The notes beneath the pieces were generated by a model. That model was not told the DNA's origin, did no database searches, and saw only the letters and a program-made list of their open reading frames with translations. Positions 8,481 through 18,442 of a DNA stretch of 64,000 nucleotides are shown here, one piece after another. Source of the DNA: Corynebacterium crudilactis (GTDB lineage: Bacteria > Actinomycetota > Actinomycetes > Mycobacteriales > Mycobacteriaceae); the NCBI RefSeq assembly GCF_001643015.1, contig NZ_CP015622.1:1253358-1317357 (forward strand), written 5' to 3'. A program made the position numbers and the translations under genes. Positions within the stretch are counted from its first letter, which is position 1; the number at the start of each line of letters is the position of its first letter.

Positions 8481-9194
8481 CTAAGCAGTTGGTCCTGTTT
8501 GTACAGGCCAGGAGGTATTTACATCAGAGCCGTCTTTGCCTTGGCCAATGAGGTATTTTTGGAAGTTCTTTTGCTGCTCGTAGTACTTCACTGCTTGAAA
8601 TTCCATGAGCTCTTCACCGGTCATGGAGGTGAGCTCTGGCCACATACGGGCCTGCTTCCACGCAATACGTGCTGCAGCGAGTGCATCTGAGGTGGCTTCG
8701 TGAGCGTTGCCCAGCTGTACCTCATAATGAGCACACATATCAGTCAGGGTGCGCTTTCCCTTGCGGTAGCGATCCTTAATCTTGTCAATGACAAACGGAT
8801 CATAAACCAAGCCATCGATGGTGAAGCTTGGATCGTGGCTGCGCAGTACGGTTAGATCATAAGACGCATTGAACACAATCACCGCGAGGCCAGCTTCCCA
8901 CCCGGCGCGCAACCTTGCGATTGTTTCATTGAGGACTTCTGCGTGGGGTTGACCGTTGGCGCGAGCATATTCGGTGGTGATGCCGTGGACTGCGGTGGCG
9001 CCTTCGGGAATCTCAATGCCTGGATCAGCGAGGAGTTCTAGAGGTTCTGCGCCCTTGCTGGTGATGGTCACCATGGCTGAGGTGACGATGCGGGTGTCCA
9101 AGGGATTGACTCCGGTGGTCTCCAGATCGAAGGAGAGCATTTTGGCAGGATCAAAGCTCGGTACTGCAGTAGAGGCGTTGTTTTGTTGGTTCAT
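8481..9194 (-). CDS. DnaQ-like 3'-5' exonuclease
   Basis: A 237-residue DEDDh exonuclease of the DNA polymerase III epsilon type. ExoI is FDLETTGVNP (22-31) with the two metal-binding acids, ExoII lies around NASYDLTVLRS (about 124-134), and ExoIII is the NAHEATSDALAAARI segment (about 178-192) with catalytic His and Asp. About 45 residues follow the domain. A second, different DnaQ-type gene lies at 55007. Which one proofreads, if either, is not evident; actinobacteria mainly proofread with the DnaE1 PHP domain. Confidence 0.85.
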   Translation of the reverse strand: MNQQNNASTAVPSFDPAKMLSFDLETTGVNPLDTRIVTSAMVTITSKGAEPLELLADPGIEIPEGATAVHGITTEYARANGQPHAEVLNETIARLRAGWEAGLAVIVFNASYDLTVLRSHDPSFTIDGLVYDPFVIDKIKDRYRKGKRTLTDMCAHYEVQLGNAHEATSDALAAARIAWKQARMWPELTSMTGEELMEFQAVKYYEQQKNFQKYLIGQGKDGSDVNTSWPVQTGPTA

Positions 9195-9241
9195 GGTTTC
9201 TAACCCTAATAGTCGTATGCGACAGCGGGTGCCCCCGGTAG

Positions 9242-11395
<2,154 letters not shown>

Positions 11396-11400
11396 TTAAA

Positions 11401-11436
11401 AATTCCCCAAGGAAAAATATCCTTGGGGAATTTTTT
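11401..11436 (+). terminator. ligA terminator
   Basis: A 13-bp perfect stem (11401-11413 with 11420-11432, core TTCCCCAAGGA) with a 6-nt loop, followed by a T run. Confidence 0.9.
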
Positions 11437-11438
11437 AT

Positions 11439-11454
11439 GCCAGACCAAGCGACC
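11439..11454 (+). repeat. Orphan left arm of the family-B hairpin repeat
   Basis: GCCAGACCAAGCGACC matches 14 of 16 positions of the left arm of the repeat at 47724-47739. No matching right arm follows; the IS element begins 28 bp later, so the second half may have been lost or displaced. Confidence 0.5.
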
Positions 11455-11481
11455 AGCACTGTGCTAAAAAGTAGCGGCTTA

Positions 11482-12438
11482 GAGATTGCGCGGATAGGGT
11501 GTGAAGGTGGGGTAATGAAATAAAGCAGACACGAGGCCTGATAGATATGAATTCGACCAAGAAAACATACAACACCCAGGAGCACTCGTGCCTGCCCTGC
11601 CATCATCTATCATCGACCCCCTCTGGCACCAATTCTCCAGGTTAATCCCACCACTGATCGACACCCACCCACTACGCTGTCACCGCCCACGCATCAGTGA
11701 CCGGATCATCTTCGACAAACTCATCGCAGTTCTCGTCCTCGGTGCCTCCTATCTCAAGATCTCTGATTCCACCTGCTCAGCGACCACACGTCGGGCACGC
11801 CGGGATGAATGGATCACCGCCGGAATCTTCCACAAGTTGGAACAGATCTGCCTAGAGTCCTACGACCGTATTATCGGATTAGCCCTGGACAACATCAGTG
11901 TTGATGGGTGCATCGTTAAAGCACCGTGTGGTGGTGAGATAGCTGGAAGGTCTCCTGTTGACCGGGGAAAACAGGGCACGAAACGCTCCCTGATGGTTGA
12001 TGGTAACGGGATTCCTTTGGGGTGTGTGATTGCTGGGGCGAATCGGCATGATTCAATTTTGCTGGTCCCAACATTAAAGACATTATCGAGGTTTGGGGAT
12101 CATCTACCTGGTCGCATTACGGTGCATTTGGATGCTGGGTACGATTCGAAGAAAACCAGGAGTCTGCTGAGCGAACTCGGTTATGACTGGGTAATTAGTG
12201 CCAAGGGGCAGCCTTTGCAGGCTGGGGCTCGGTGGGTGGTGGAACGCACGAATTCCTGGCCCACCAGAGGTTTCAAGAAATTGGGGATCTGTACTGAGCG
12301 TCGGGGTCGGGTTGTTGAGGCGTTTATTGCGTTAGCTAATGCGGTGATCATTATCCGCAGGCTGATCCGGGAAGCATGGATCACCTATTGCTGGGACACC
12401 CGTTCGACACGTCGGCCTTAACCTATCCGCGCAATCTC
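11482..12438 (+). mobile_element. IS5-family insertion sequence, 957 bp, intact
   Basis: Bounded by perfect 17-bp terminal inverted repeats, GAGATTGCGCGGATAGG at 11482-11498 and its complement at 12422-12438. It is flanked by a TTA direct repeat (11479-11481 and 12439-12441), the TNA-type target duplication of several IS5 subgroups. It contains one complete transposase gene and lies between ligA and an ACT-domain gene, disrupting no gene that I can see. The perfect ends and intact ORF suggest recent activity. Confidence 0.92.
11588..12421 (+). CDS. IS5-family DDE transposase
   Basis: A 277-residue transposase in one uninterrupted frame. The likely catalytic triad is Asp106 (NISVDGCI), Asp182 (VHLDAGYDS) and Glu219 (WVVERTNSW); the last is followed by the YREK-like basic helix region TRGFKKLGICTERR. 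The start is a GTG at 11588, 106 bp inside the left end. Many related elements need a programmed frameshift between two ORFs; this one does not. Confidence 0.9.
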   Translation: MPALPSSIIDPLWHQFSRLIPPLIDTHPLRCHRPRISDRIIFDKLIAVLVLGASYLKISDSTCSATTRRARRDEWITAGIFHKLEQICLESYDRIIGLALDNISVDGCIVKAPCGGEIAGRSPVDRGKQGTKRSLMVDGNGIPLGCVIAGANRHDSILLVPTLKTLSRFGDHLPGRITVHLDAGYDSKKTRSLLSELGYDWVISAKGQPLQAGARWVVERTNSWPTRGFKKLGICTERRGRVVEAFIALANAVIIIRRLIREAWITYCWDTRSTRRP

Positions 12439-12499
12439 TTATACGCTTATTTAAGGCATTCGATTTTTAGAATGAGTATTTATATGAAGTAATTGTTTT

Positions 12500-12536
12500 A
12501 AGGCTCTTAAAATCGATTCTGGGAGGGCACTTTTTT
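12500..12536 (+). repeat. Composite repeat, conserved box (copy 1)
   Basis: AAGGCTCTTAAAATCGATTC followed by TGGGAGGGCACTTTTTT. The same word recurs at 34196-34222 and, inverted, at 47821-47855, each time 27-40 bp from a pair of long hairpins. Confidence 0.65.
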
Positions 12537-12564
12537 CGTACTTTGGTAGCAGGATTTAGCCACA

Positions 12565-12696
12565 CCAAACGACAGTGCCCACGGACCCTCAAAACCTGAT
12601 CCGTGGGCACCTATGACCGGTTATCTGCTTGGATAACCAAACCACAGTGCCCACGGAGAGCTGAAATCTACACTATGGGCACCTGTGGCCGGTTTT
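12565..12696. repeat. Composite repeat, two tandem family-A hairpins
   Basis: Unit 1 has arms GTGCCCACGGA (12575-12585) and TCCGTGGGCAC (12600-12610), a perfect 11-bp stem. Unit 2 has GTGCCCACGG (12647-12656) with a decayed partner ending ATGGGCAC (to 12682), and a stem extension CCACAG/CTGTGG. Each unit is framed by ACCAAAC before and a CCGGTT after. The pair fills most of the gap between the IS element and the ACT gene; nothing else is recognisable in 12440-12816. Confidence 0.75.
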
Positions 12697-12816
12697 AAGT
12701 ATAGAAGTAACCGATGAGGCGCCTGTGATGAGGTTCTGTGACACTCAACCGATCAAGAAGAGCCAGGAACAGCCAAGAAGACTTTGCTCTTGGCCACCTG
12801 GTCTTGCCACTACGTA

Positions 12817-13482
12817 CTACTTGTGCAGCATTGCTCCGATGATGGTGCCTAGCTGGCCGAGGTGTTCTACTTCGCTGGCGAGAAAATCAGGGCCACCCGG
12901 GCGACCGATGATTAATGCGAGACCATGCTTGCCAATGGGGGCAATGGCCAGGGAAGAATCCAACAAGGACCAGGATTCCGGAACCCAGGATTCGTTTTCT
13001 GGGTTGAGGAGGCGAGCTTCTGAGAGCTCGATGTTTTCTGGAACGGTGCCATCATCTTCGGGTGCGGCTTGGGAACCGGCGATGCGGGCGATAGTGCCTT
13101 TGAGATCTATCACCAGTGCCCAGCCGGATGTCATGGTGCGTGGAATGACATCGACCATTTCTTCCATTGCACGGGTGACATTTCGGCGCTGCTGGGCAAC
13201 GGATGCGAGCATGTGGATTTGTCCACGTCGATCAACTGTTCCAGAAAATGGGCGAATGGAATCCACTTCCACGCCGTCGACTTCTTCAGCGGCGGTGATG
13301 ATGGTGTCGGCCATGACATCGCGTGGGATTGAGATCACCAGGTCGTCCATGACGGTGCCATTGGGGAAGCGTTCCACCACATCCACGGACTGAATATTAG
13401 CCTCAACTAGTCCTAGAGCTTCTGCCAATAAGGCCAGGCTGCCAGGGGTATCGGACAACAGGACGCGGATCAGGAATGACAT
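12817..13482 (-). CDS. ACT-domain amino-acid-binding regulatory protein
   Basis: A 221-residue protein with an ACT domain at the N-terminus (MSFLIRVLLSDTPGSLALLAEAL, about 1-75). This is a small-molecule-binding fold that usually senses amino acids. The rest (80-221) is a conserved actinobacterial extension with no catalytic motif I know. Good Shine-Dalgarno GAAGGAAG 9 nt before ATG 13482. It diverges from gatCA, and the shared upstream region holds an 18-bp perfect palindrome. Confidence 0.75.
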   Translation of the reverse strand: MSFLIRVLLSDTPGSLALLAEALGLVEANIQSVDVVERFPNGTVMDDLVISIPRDVMADTIITAAEEVDGVEVDSIRPFSGTVDRRGQIHMLASVAQQRRNVTRAMEEMVDVIPRTMTSGWALVIDLKGTIARIAGSQAAPEDDGTVPENIELSEARLLNPENESWVPESWSLLDSSLAIAPIGKHGLALIIGRPGGPDFLASEVEHLGQLGTIIGAMLHK

Positions 13483-13635
13483 TGGATCGCTTCCTTCTTT
13501 TCAAAACTAGGGGACAATTAGTTTCGACAGTACCACCGTTTTTTTATGCCAGGACAAAAATCTCCCAATTGAATATCCTGATGGTTGCACCCTCGCCGAT
13601 GTGTGTCCATCGCGTGCAGTAAGATAGACCAACAG

Positions 13636-13653
13636 TTACGCACGCGTGCGTAA
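13636..13653. promoter_or_regulatory. Perfect 18-bp palindrome upstream of gatCA
   Basis: TTACGCACGCGTGCGTAA is fully self-complementary. The gatC candidate -10 TATACC (13666-13671) puts its -35 inside this palindrome, so a bound dimer would repress gatC. It lies 154 bp upstream of the divergent ACT gene start. I know no regulator with this site. Confidence 0.65.
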
Positions 13654-13703
13654 GTTAAATCATTTTATACCCATTGTGACTAGCGAAGAGGACCAGAAAC
13701 CAA

Positions 13704-14003
13704 GTGCCTGAGATTTCGCGCGACCAGGTCGCTCACCTTGCCAAACTTTCCAGACTGGCGCTCACCGAAGAAGAGCTCGAGCAGTTCGCTGGACAGATCG
13801 ACGATATTGTTGGATATGTGTCCGCAGTTCAAAACGTTGACGCGGCAGGGGTTGAGCCTATGAGCCACCCGCACAGCATTGCCACCACCATGCGTGAAGA
13901 TGTCGTGCACAAAACCCTCGATGCTGCAGCTGCTTTGGATCAAGCGCCAGCTGTTGAGGATGGACGTTTTATGGTTCCGCAGATTCTGGGTGAGGGCGAC
14001 TAA
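13704..14003 (+). CDS. gatC: Asp-tRNA(Asn)/Glu-tRNA(Gln) amidotransferase subunit C
   Basis: A 99-residue GatC with the usual [21 protein letters not shown]-terminus and a C-terminal segment that clamps GatA and GatB. It stabilises the GatCAB complex that converts Glu-tRNA-Gln to Gln-tRNA-Gln. The start is a GTG at 13704 behind AGAGGACC. It precedes gatA by 5 nt in one operon; gatB is unlinked at 25809. Confidence 0.95.
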   Translation: MPEISRDQVAHLAKLSRLALTEEELEQFAGQIDDIVGYVSAVQNVDAAGVEPMSHPHSIATTMREDVVHKTLDAAAALDQAPAVEDGRFMVPQILGEGD

Positions 14004-14008
14004 TTATT

Positions 14009-15502
14009 ATGACCAACAAGTACCTGGTTGAAGGCTCTGAAAACGAGCTGACCACAAAGACCGCCGCTGAACTGGCTGGTCTTATTCATTCTCGCGAAGT
14101 AACTTCTCGCGAAGTTACCCAAGCGCACCTTGATCGCATCGCAGCAGTCGACGGCGACATTCATGCCTTCCTGCATGTCGGCAACGATGCAGCTTTGGCG
14201 GCGGCGGATGACGTCGATAAGCGTCTAGACGCTGGAGAGGCACCTGCCTCGGCTTTGGCTGGCGTGCCGCTTGCGCTGAAGGATGTCTTTACTACCACTG
14301 ATGCGCCAACTACGGCAGCATCGAAGATGCTTGAGGGCTACATGAGCCCTTATGACGCAACTGTGACCCGCAAGATCCGTGAAGCTGGTATCCCAATTTT
14401 GGGCAAGACCAACATGGATGAGTTCGCAATGGGTTCTTCTACAGAGAACTCTGCTTATGGCCCAACCCATAACCCATGGGACCTGGAACGCACCGCTGGT
14501 GGTTCCGGTGGCGGTTCTTCTGCAGCACTTGCTGCAGGGCAGGCGCCGTTGGCTATTGGTACTGACACTGGTGGATCCATCCGTCAGCCAGCTGCATTGA
14601 CCAATACTGTTGGCGTGAAGCCAACCTATGGCACGGTGTCTCGCTATGGTTTGATTGCATGTGCTTCTTCCCTGGATCAGGGTGGCCCAACCGCACGTAC
14701 CGTGCTAGATACTGCTTTGCTCCACGAGGTTATTGCAGGCCACGACGCTTTCGATGCAACTTCAGTTAACCGCGCTGTGGCACCAGTTGTGCAGGCAGCT
14801 CGCGAAGGCGCGAATGGTGATCTTAAGGGCATTAAGGTCGGTGTGGTTAAGCAGTTTGACCGCGATGGCTACCAGCCTGGCGTGTTGGAAGCTTTCCACG
14901 CTTCTGTTGAGCAGATGCGTTCCCAGGGTGCAGAGATCGTGGAAGTGGATTGCCCACACTTCGATGATGCACTGGGTGCTTACTACCTGATTCTTCCTTG
15001 TGAAGTTTCCTCCAACCTTGCTCGTTTCGACGGCATGCGTTACGGTCTGCGCGCTGGTGATGATGGAACCCGTTCCGCGGATGAAGTTATGGCTTATACC
15101 CGTGCGCAGGGATTCGGACCTGAGGTGAAGCGTCGTATCATTCTTGGTACTTATGCTTTGTCTGTGGGTTACTACGATGCGTACTATATCCAGGCGCAGC
15201 GCGTACGTACCCTTATCGCCCAGGATTTCGCTAAGGCATATGAACAGGTAGATATCCTCGTTTCACCAACCACTCCAACCACCGCGTTCAAGCTAGGGGA
15301 GAAGGTTACTGATCCGCTGGAGATGTACAACTTTGACCTGTGTACGCTGCCACTGAACTTGGCTGGACTTGCTGGTATGTCCCTGCCTTCCGGTTTGGCA
15401 TCTGATACCGGTTTGCCAGTCGGCCTGCAGTTGATGGCTCCTGCATTCCAGGATGATCGTCTGTACCGCGTTGGTGCAGCGTTCGAAGCTGGTCGTAAGT
15501 AA
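14009..15502 (+). CDS. gatA: Glu-tRNA(Gln) amidotransferase subunit A
   Basis: A 497-residue amidase-signature protein that releases ammonia from glutamine for transamidation. The Ser-cisSer-Lys triad is visible: Lys91 in LALKDVF, Ser166 in GGSGGGSS and Ser190 in [12 protein letters not shown]. Normal length and domain order. Fifth-nucleotide spacing after gatC supports co-translation. The GatCAB route is expected because the window has a GluRS (gltX) and no GlnRS. Confidence 0.96.
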   Translation: MTNKYLVEGSENELTTKTAAELAGLIHSREVTSREVTQAHLDRIAAVDGDIHAFLHVGNDAALAAADDVDKRLDAGEAPASALAGVPLALKDVFTTTDAPTTAASKMLEGYMSPYDATVTRKIREAGIPILGKTNMDEFAMGSSTENSAYGPTHNPWDLERTAGGSGGGSSAALAAGQAPLAIGTDTGGSIRQPAALTNTVGVKPTYGTVSRYGLIACASSLDQGGPTARTVLDTALLHEVIAGHDAFDATSVNRAVAPVVQAAREGANGDLKGIKVGVVKQFDRDGYQPGVLEAFHASVEQMRSQGAEIVEVDCPHFDDALGAYYLILPCEVSSNLARFDGMRYGLRAGDDGTRSADEVMAYTRAQGFGPEVKRRIILGTYALSVGYYDAYYIQAQRVRTLIAQDFAKAYEQVDILVSPTTPTTAFKLGEKVTDPLEMYNFDLCTLPLNLAGLAGMSLPSGLASDTGLPVGLQLMAPAFQDDRLYRVGAAFEAGRK

Positions 15503-15519
15503 ATAGCGTTTAAACGTAA

Positions 15520-15570
15520 GGCCTCGGTCTTTTCTGCTCAATGCAGGAAATGCCGGGGTCTTTCTTGTTT
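15520..15570 (+). terminator. gatCA terminator
   Basis: A long imperfect hairpin: GGCCTCGG (15520-15527) pairs with CCGGGGTC (15553-15560), with an inner TTTCTGC/GCAGGAA helix, followed by TTTCTTGTTT. Confidence 0.6.
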
Positions 15571-15582
15571 CCTCCAAATTTG

Positions 15583-15601
15583 TTAGGCTTACCTAGGTTA
15601 G
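15583..15601. promoter_or_regulatory. Candidate DtxR box
   Basis: TTAGGCTTACCTAGGTTAG agrees with the 19-bp corynebacterial DtxR consensus at about 12 positions. That is weak on its own, but it lies 35 bp before a siderophore-interacting protein gene whose C. glutamicum counterpart belongs to the DtxR regulon. Confidence 0.45.
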
Positions 15602-15635
15602 TTAAAGATGTATCGATAAGAGGGGATATGAATCC

Positions 15636-16499
15636 ATGGGATCTGTAGAAGCTGCGCAAGCGCCACGGAAAAAGCGTGAGATGAAAATGAAAACTGCGAC
15701 CGTGACGGGTGTCCAGCAGCTGTCCCCAGATCTTATCCGCCTGAGTTTCGAGTGCCCAGAGGTTATTGGCGCTGAACTTCCCTTTAGTGATCACTACATC
15801 AAGATCCTGTTCGTTCCACAAGGTGCAGATTATTCTTGGCCTTTTGATCCGGCAGAAATCGCTGCAACGAAGCCTCGGGAGCACTTGCCTGTGCGACGCA
15901 CCTATACCTTGCGCACCGTGGATACTGTCCAGGGAGCCTTCGATATTGATTTTGTTGCCCATGGCGCAGACGGATTGGCTGGACCATGGGCACAGCAAGC
16001 AGCCGTGGGGGATATTATCGCTTTCGGCGGCCCAGGTGGCGCATGGAAACCTGAAACCGGTTATGAACATTTCGTGTTCGCCGGCGATGAAGCCGCAGCA
16101 CCTGCCATTTTTGCCGGCCTAGAACAATTGCCCGCAGGCACCACGGCAAAGGCTTTTATTGAAATCTCCACTGCCTCTGCGCTTTTCGACGCCCCCACCA
16201 GCGAGTCAATTGAGGTTGTTTGGGTGCCCCGCGATGGCGCTACACATGGCACTTTGCTTATCGACGCCCTCCGCCAGGACGGTTATCCCACCAAGAAGAC
16301 ATCGTGGTTTATTCATGGTGTTGCAGAAATGGTGAAGGAAACCCGAAAATTCCTCTTTGTGGAAGGAGAGGTATCCAAAGCGGATGCTTCTATTTCCGGC
16401 TACTGGAGGCTCGGCATGACTGAAGATCAGTGGCAGGCGTCCAAGCGGGAATTCAACGAACAAAATGAGGCGGAAGAACAAAGCCTGGCTAAGTCTTAA
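15636..16499 (+). CDS. Siderophore-interacting FAD-binding protein (ViuB family)
   Basis: A 287-residue flavin reductase of the ViuB/YqjH type that reduces ferric siderophores inside the cell to release iron. The FAD-binding beta-barrel carries RRTYTLR (about 88-94), followed by FGGPGGAW and a C-terminal NAD(P)H domain with FAGDEAAAPAIF. The C-terminal tail has the family's SGYWRLG motif. ATG 15636 is preceded by AGAGGGGATATG. A candidate iron-regulator box upstream fits iron starvation control. It is a single-gene unit. Confidence 0.85.
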   Translation: MGSVEAAQAPRKKREMKMKTATVTGVQQLSPDLIRLSFECPEVIGAELPFSDHYIKILFVPQGADYSWPFDPAEIAATKPREHLPVRRTYTLRTVDTVQGAFDIDFVAHGADGLAGPWAQQAAVGDIIAFGGPGGAWKPETGYEHFVFAGDEAAAPAIFAGLEQLPAGTTAKAFIEISTASALFDAPTSESIEVVWVPRDGATHGTLLIDALRQDGYPTKKTSWFIHGVAEMVKETRKFLFVEGEVSKADASISGYWRLGMTEDQWQASKREFNEQNEAEEQSLAKS

Positions 16500-16542
16500 A
16501 AAATAATGGAGGGCGGCAGTCTGTATTTGGCCGCCGCCCTCC
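16498..16542 (-). terminator. Bidirectional-looking terminator
   Basis: GGAGGGCGGC (16508-16517) pairs perfectly with GCCGCCCTCC (16533-16542). On the minus strand the stem is followed by ATTATTTTTTA, so it mainly serves the small membrane-protein gene; it may also stop the ViuB-type gene. Confidence 0.75.
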
Positions 16543-16571
16543 TAATGTTCTACCGAGGTGCTACTGAGTCT

Positions 16572-16892
16572 TTACTGGGAATCAGAAACTGCGTACGCGA
16601 TCGCAGCCGCTCCAGCAGTTACGGTAAGAACTGCTGGCCATGCACCGATCTTCTTCGCTAGTGGGTGGGATAGCCCAAATGCACCGATATAGGTGGTCAA
16701 GAGACCAGCTGCGACAGCCGGTCCCTTCTTTTTATTCCAGCTACGCACTGCCAATGCGCCTGAAGCTGCCAATGGGATGGTGCCCAATGGGCGGATGCCT
16801 GATTCACGGGCAGTCAACCAGCCACCGATAAGACCTGCTGCAACAGCAGTTGCGGTACTAACTTGTGATGCTTTCTTAAGTTTCATATCCAT
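16572..16892 (-). CDS. Small predicted membrane protein, unknown function
   Basis: A 106-residue protein with three hydrophobic stretches (about 12-27, 38-48 and 60-100, the last probably two helices) and basic loops around SWNKKKG. I do not recognise a family with known function. A TAAACT hexamer 8 nt before ATG 16892 on the minus strand suggests a leaderless mRNA. Divergent from pfkA across 267 bp. Confidence 0.7.
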   Translation of the reverse strand: MDMKLKKASQVSTATAVAAGLIGGWLTARESGIRPLGTIPLAASGALAVRSWNKKKGPAVAAGLLTTYIGAFGLSHPLAKKIGAWPAVLTVTAGAAAIAYAVSDSQ

Positions 16893-16977
16893 GCTGAGCC
16901 AGTTTAGAGAGAAAAATTATTCTGGTGGCGTTCCGGAAACCCTTTTGGGGAAATTTCTGCATAATTCTTGCTCAGCT

Positions 16978-17026
16978 CTTGCCCGATCAAAAATTGTGTA
17001 GTACAACACATGTCCGCTCGGGCAAG
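16978..17026. repeat. Long interrupted stem-loop upstream of pfkA
   Basis: CTTGCCCGA (16978-16986) pairs perfectly with TCGGGCAAG (17018-17026). Inside, TGTGT (16995-16999) pairs with ACACA (17006-17010). It lies between the divergent membrane-protein and pfkA genes, 134 bp before the pfkA start. There is no T run, so it is more likely an operator or RNA element than a terminator. Confidence 0.5.
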
Positions 17027-17159
17027 ATTCATTTGTTGCTAAAACTGCAGCTCTTGCGTTTAAAAAAGGTGGTCAGGGCTATTTTTTTCTGTCCGCCAGG
17101 GGGTGTGTTCAGTTATTTTTGGATGATTGTTCCGGCACAGGTGTTGTGATGGGTTTAAT

Positions 17160-18200
17160 ATGGAAGATATGCGAATTGCCACTCTCACGTCAGGCGGCGA
17201 CTGCCCCGGACTTAACGCCGTTATCCGAGGAATCGTCCGTACAGCAAGCAATGAGTTCGGTTCCACCGTCGTGGGGTATCAAGATGGTTGGGAGGGACTA
17301 CTAGCCGATCGTCGTGTACAGCTTTATGACGACGAAGATATTGATCGAATCCTCCTTCGCGGTGGCACCATTTTGGGTACTGGTCGTCTGCATCCAGATA
17401 AGTTCAAGGCGGGCATTGATCAAATCAAGGAAAACCTGGCTGATGCTGGTATTGATGCACTGATCCCCATTGGCGGCGAAGGCACCCTCAAGGGTGCTAA
17501 ATGGCTCTCTGATAATGGTATCCCTGTTGTAGGTGTTCCAAAGACCATTGACAACGATGTGAACGGCACAGACTTCACCTTCGGTTTTGATACTGCGGTA
17601 GCTGTTGCTACTGATGCAGTGGATCGCCTGCATACCACTGCAGAATCCCACAACCGCGTCATGATCGTTGAGGTCATGGGCAGGCATGTTGGTTGGATTG
17701 CCCTGCATGCTGGTATGGCGGGTGGAGCTCACTACACGGTGATCCCTGAAGTTCCTTTTGATATTGCTGAAATCTGCAAAGCCATGGAACGTCGTTTTCA
17801 GATGGGTGAAAAATACGGCATTATCGTCGTGGCTGAGGGTGCACTTCCACGTGAAGGCACCATGGATCTGCGTGAAGGTCATATCGACCAATTTGGGCAT
17901 AAGACTTTTACTGGAATTGGTCAGCAGATCGCTGATGAAATCCATGCTCGTCTTGGCCATGATGTGCGCACAACTGTGCTTGGGCATATCCAGCGCGGTG
18001 GTACCCCAACGGCTTTTGACCGTGTGCTGGCAACTCGTTATGGCGTGCGTGCAGCTCGTGCTTGCCACGAGGGAAACTTTGACAAGGTTGTGGCCCTTAA
18101 GGGGGAAAGCATTAAGATGATTTCTTTCGAAGAAGCCGTGGGCACTCTTAAAGAAGTTCCACTTGAGCGCTGGGTGACAGCTCAGGCAATGTTCGGATAG
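17160..18200 (+). CDS. pfkA: 6-phosphofructokinase (ATP-dependent type)
   Basis: A 346-residue PFK that phosphorylates fructose-6-phosphate in glycolysis. SGGDCPGLN (11-19) is the nucleotide loop, GGEGTLKG (105-112) has Gly at the position that separates ATP-using from PPi-using enzymes (which have Asp), and PKTIDNDV (127-134) holds the catalytic Asp. ATG 17160 is chosen because the protein family starts there; an upstream in-frame extension to 17127 has no homology and no better ribosome site. Monocistronic with a terminator. Confidence 0.95.
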   Translation: MEDMRIATLTSGGDCPGLNAVIRGIVRTASNEFGSTVVGYQDGWEGLLADRRVQLYDDEDIDRILLRGGTILGTGRLHPDKFKAGIDQIKENLADAGIDALIPIGGEGTLKGAKWLSDNGIPVVGVPKTIDNDVNGTDFTFGFDTAVAVATDAVDRLHTTAESHNRVMIVEVMGRHVGWIALHAGMAGGAHYTVIPEVPFDIAEICKAMERRFQMGEKYGIIVVAEGALPREGTMDLREGHIDQFGHKTFTGIGQQIADEIHARLGHDVRTTVLGHIQRGGTPTAFDRVLATRYGVRAARACHEGNFDKVVALKGESIKMISFEEAVGTLKEVPLERWVTAQAMFG

Positions 18201-18233
18201 TCTCCTGTCTTTTGAGGTCAGATCCTCATTTAT

Positions 18234-18275
18234 TACAGCCCTTTCGCAGATATGGCGGAGGGGCTGTATTTTTAT
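18234..18275 (+). terminator. pfkA terminator
   Basis: TACAGCCC (18234-18241) pairs with GGGGCTGTA (ending 18268) with an inner CGC/GCG pair, followed by TTTTTAT. Confidence 0.8.
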
Positions 18276-18297
18276 GTCTGCATTTAAATAAGTGTCT

Positions 18298-18392
18298 CAA
18301 GTCAAACTGTGCATAAACTGTGACTTGGGCGTCTTGACTTGCCTGGGGTGGGCGGGATAAGTTCAACTTAAACACAATGCAATCGTTTGCAT
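18298..18392 (+). promoter_or_regulatory. rbsR promoter with LacI-type operator
   Basis: A -35 TTGACT (18334-18339), an 18-bp spacer and a -10 TAAGTT (18358-18363). ATGCAATCGTTTGCAT (18377-18392) just downstream is a 16-bp palindrome with the central CG of LacI-family operators, so RbsR very likely autoregulates here. Further upstream CAAGTCA (18298-18304) and TGACTTG (18321-18327) form a second inverted repeat, a candidate site for another regulator. Confidence 0.75.
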
Positions 18393-18442
18393 CAAGTTCT
18401 TATCCCACAATAGGGGTACCTTTCCAGAAAGGTGGTGAGGAA

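Noticed and set aside
12500..12696. CRISPR array as explanation of the repeats
   Set aside because: Repeats are inverted hairpins with only two units and no regular spacers; no cas genes in the window.
17301..18068. Open frame of 255 codons antisense to pfkA
   Set aside because: Shadow of pfkA; no family resemblance and no promoter on that strand.
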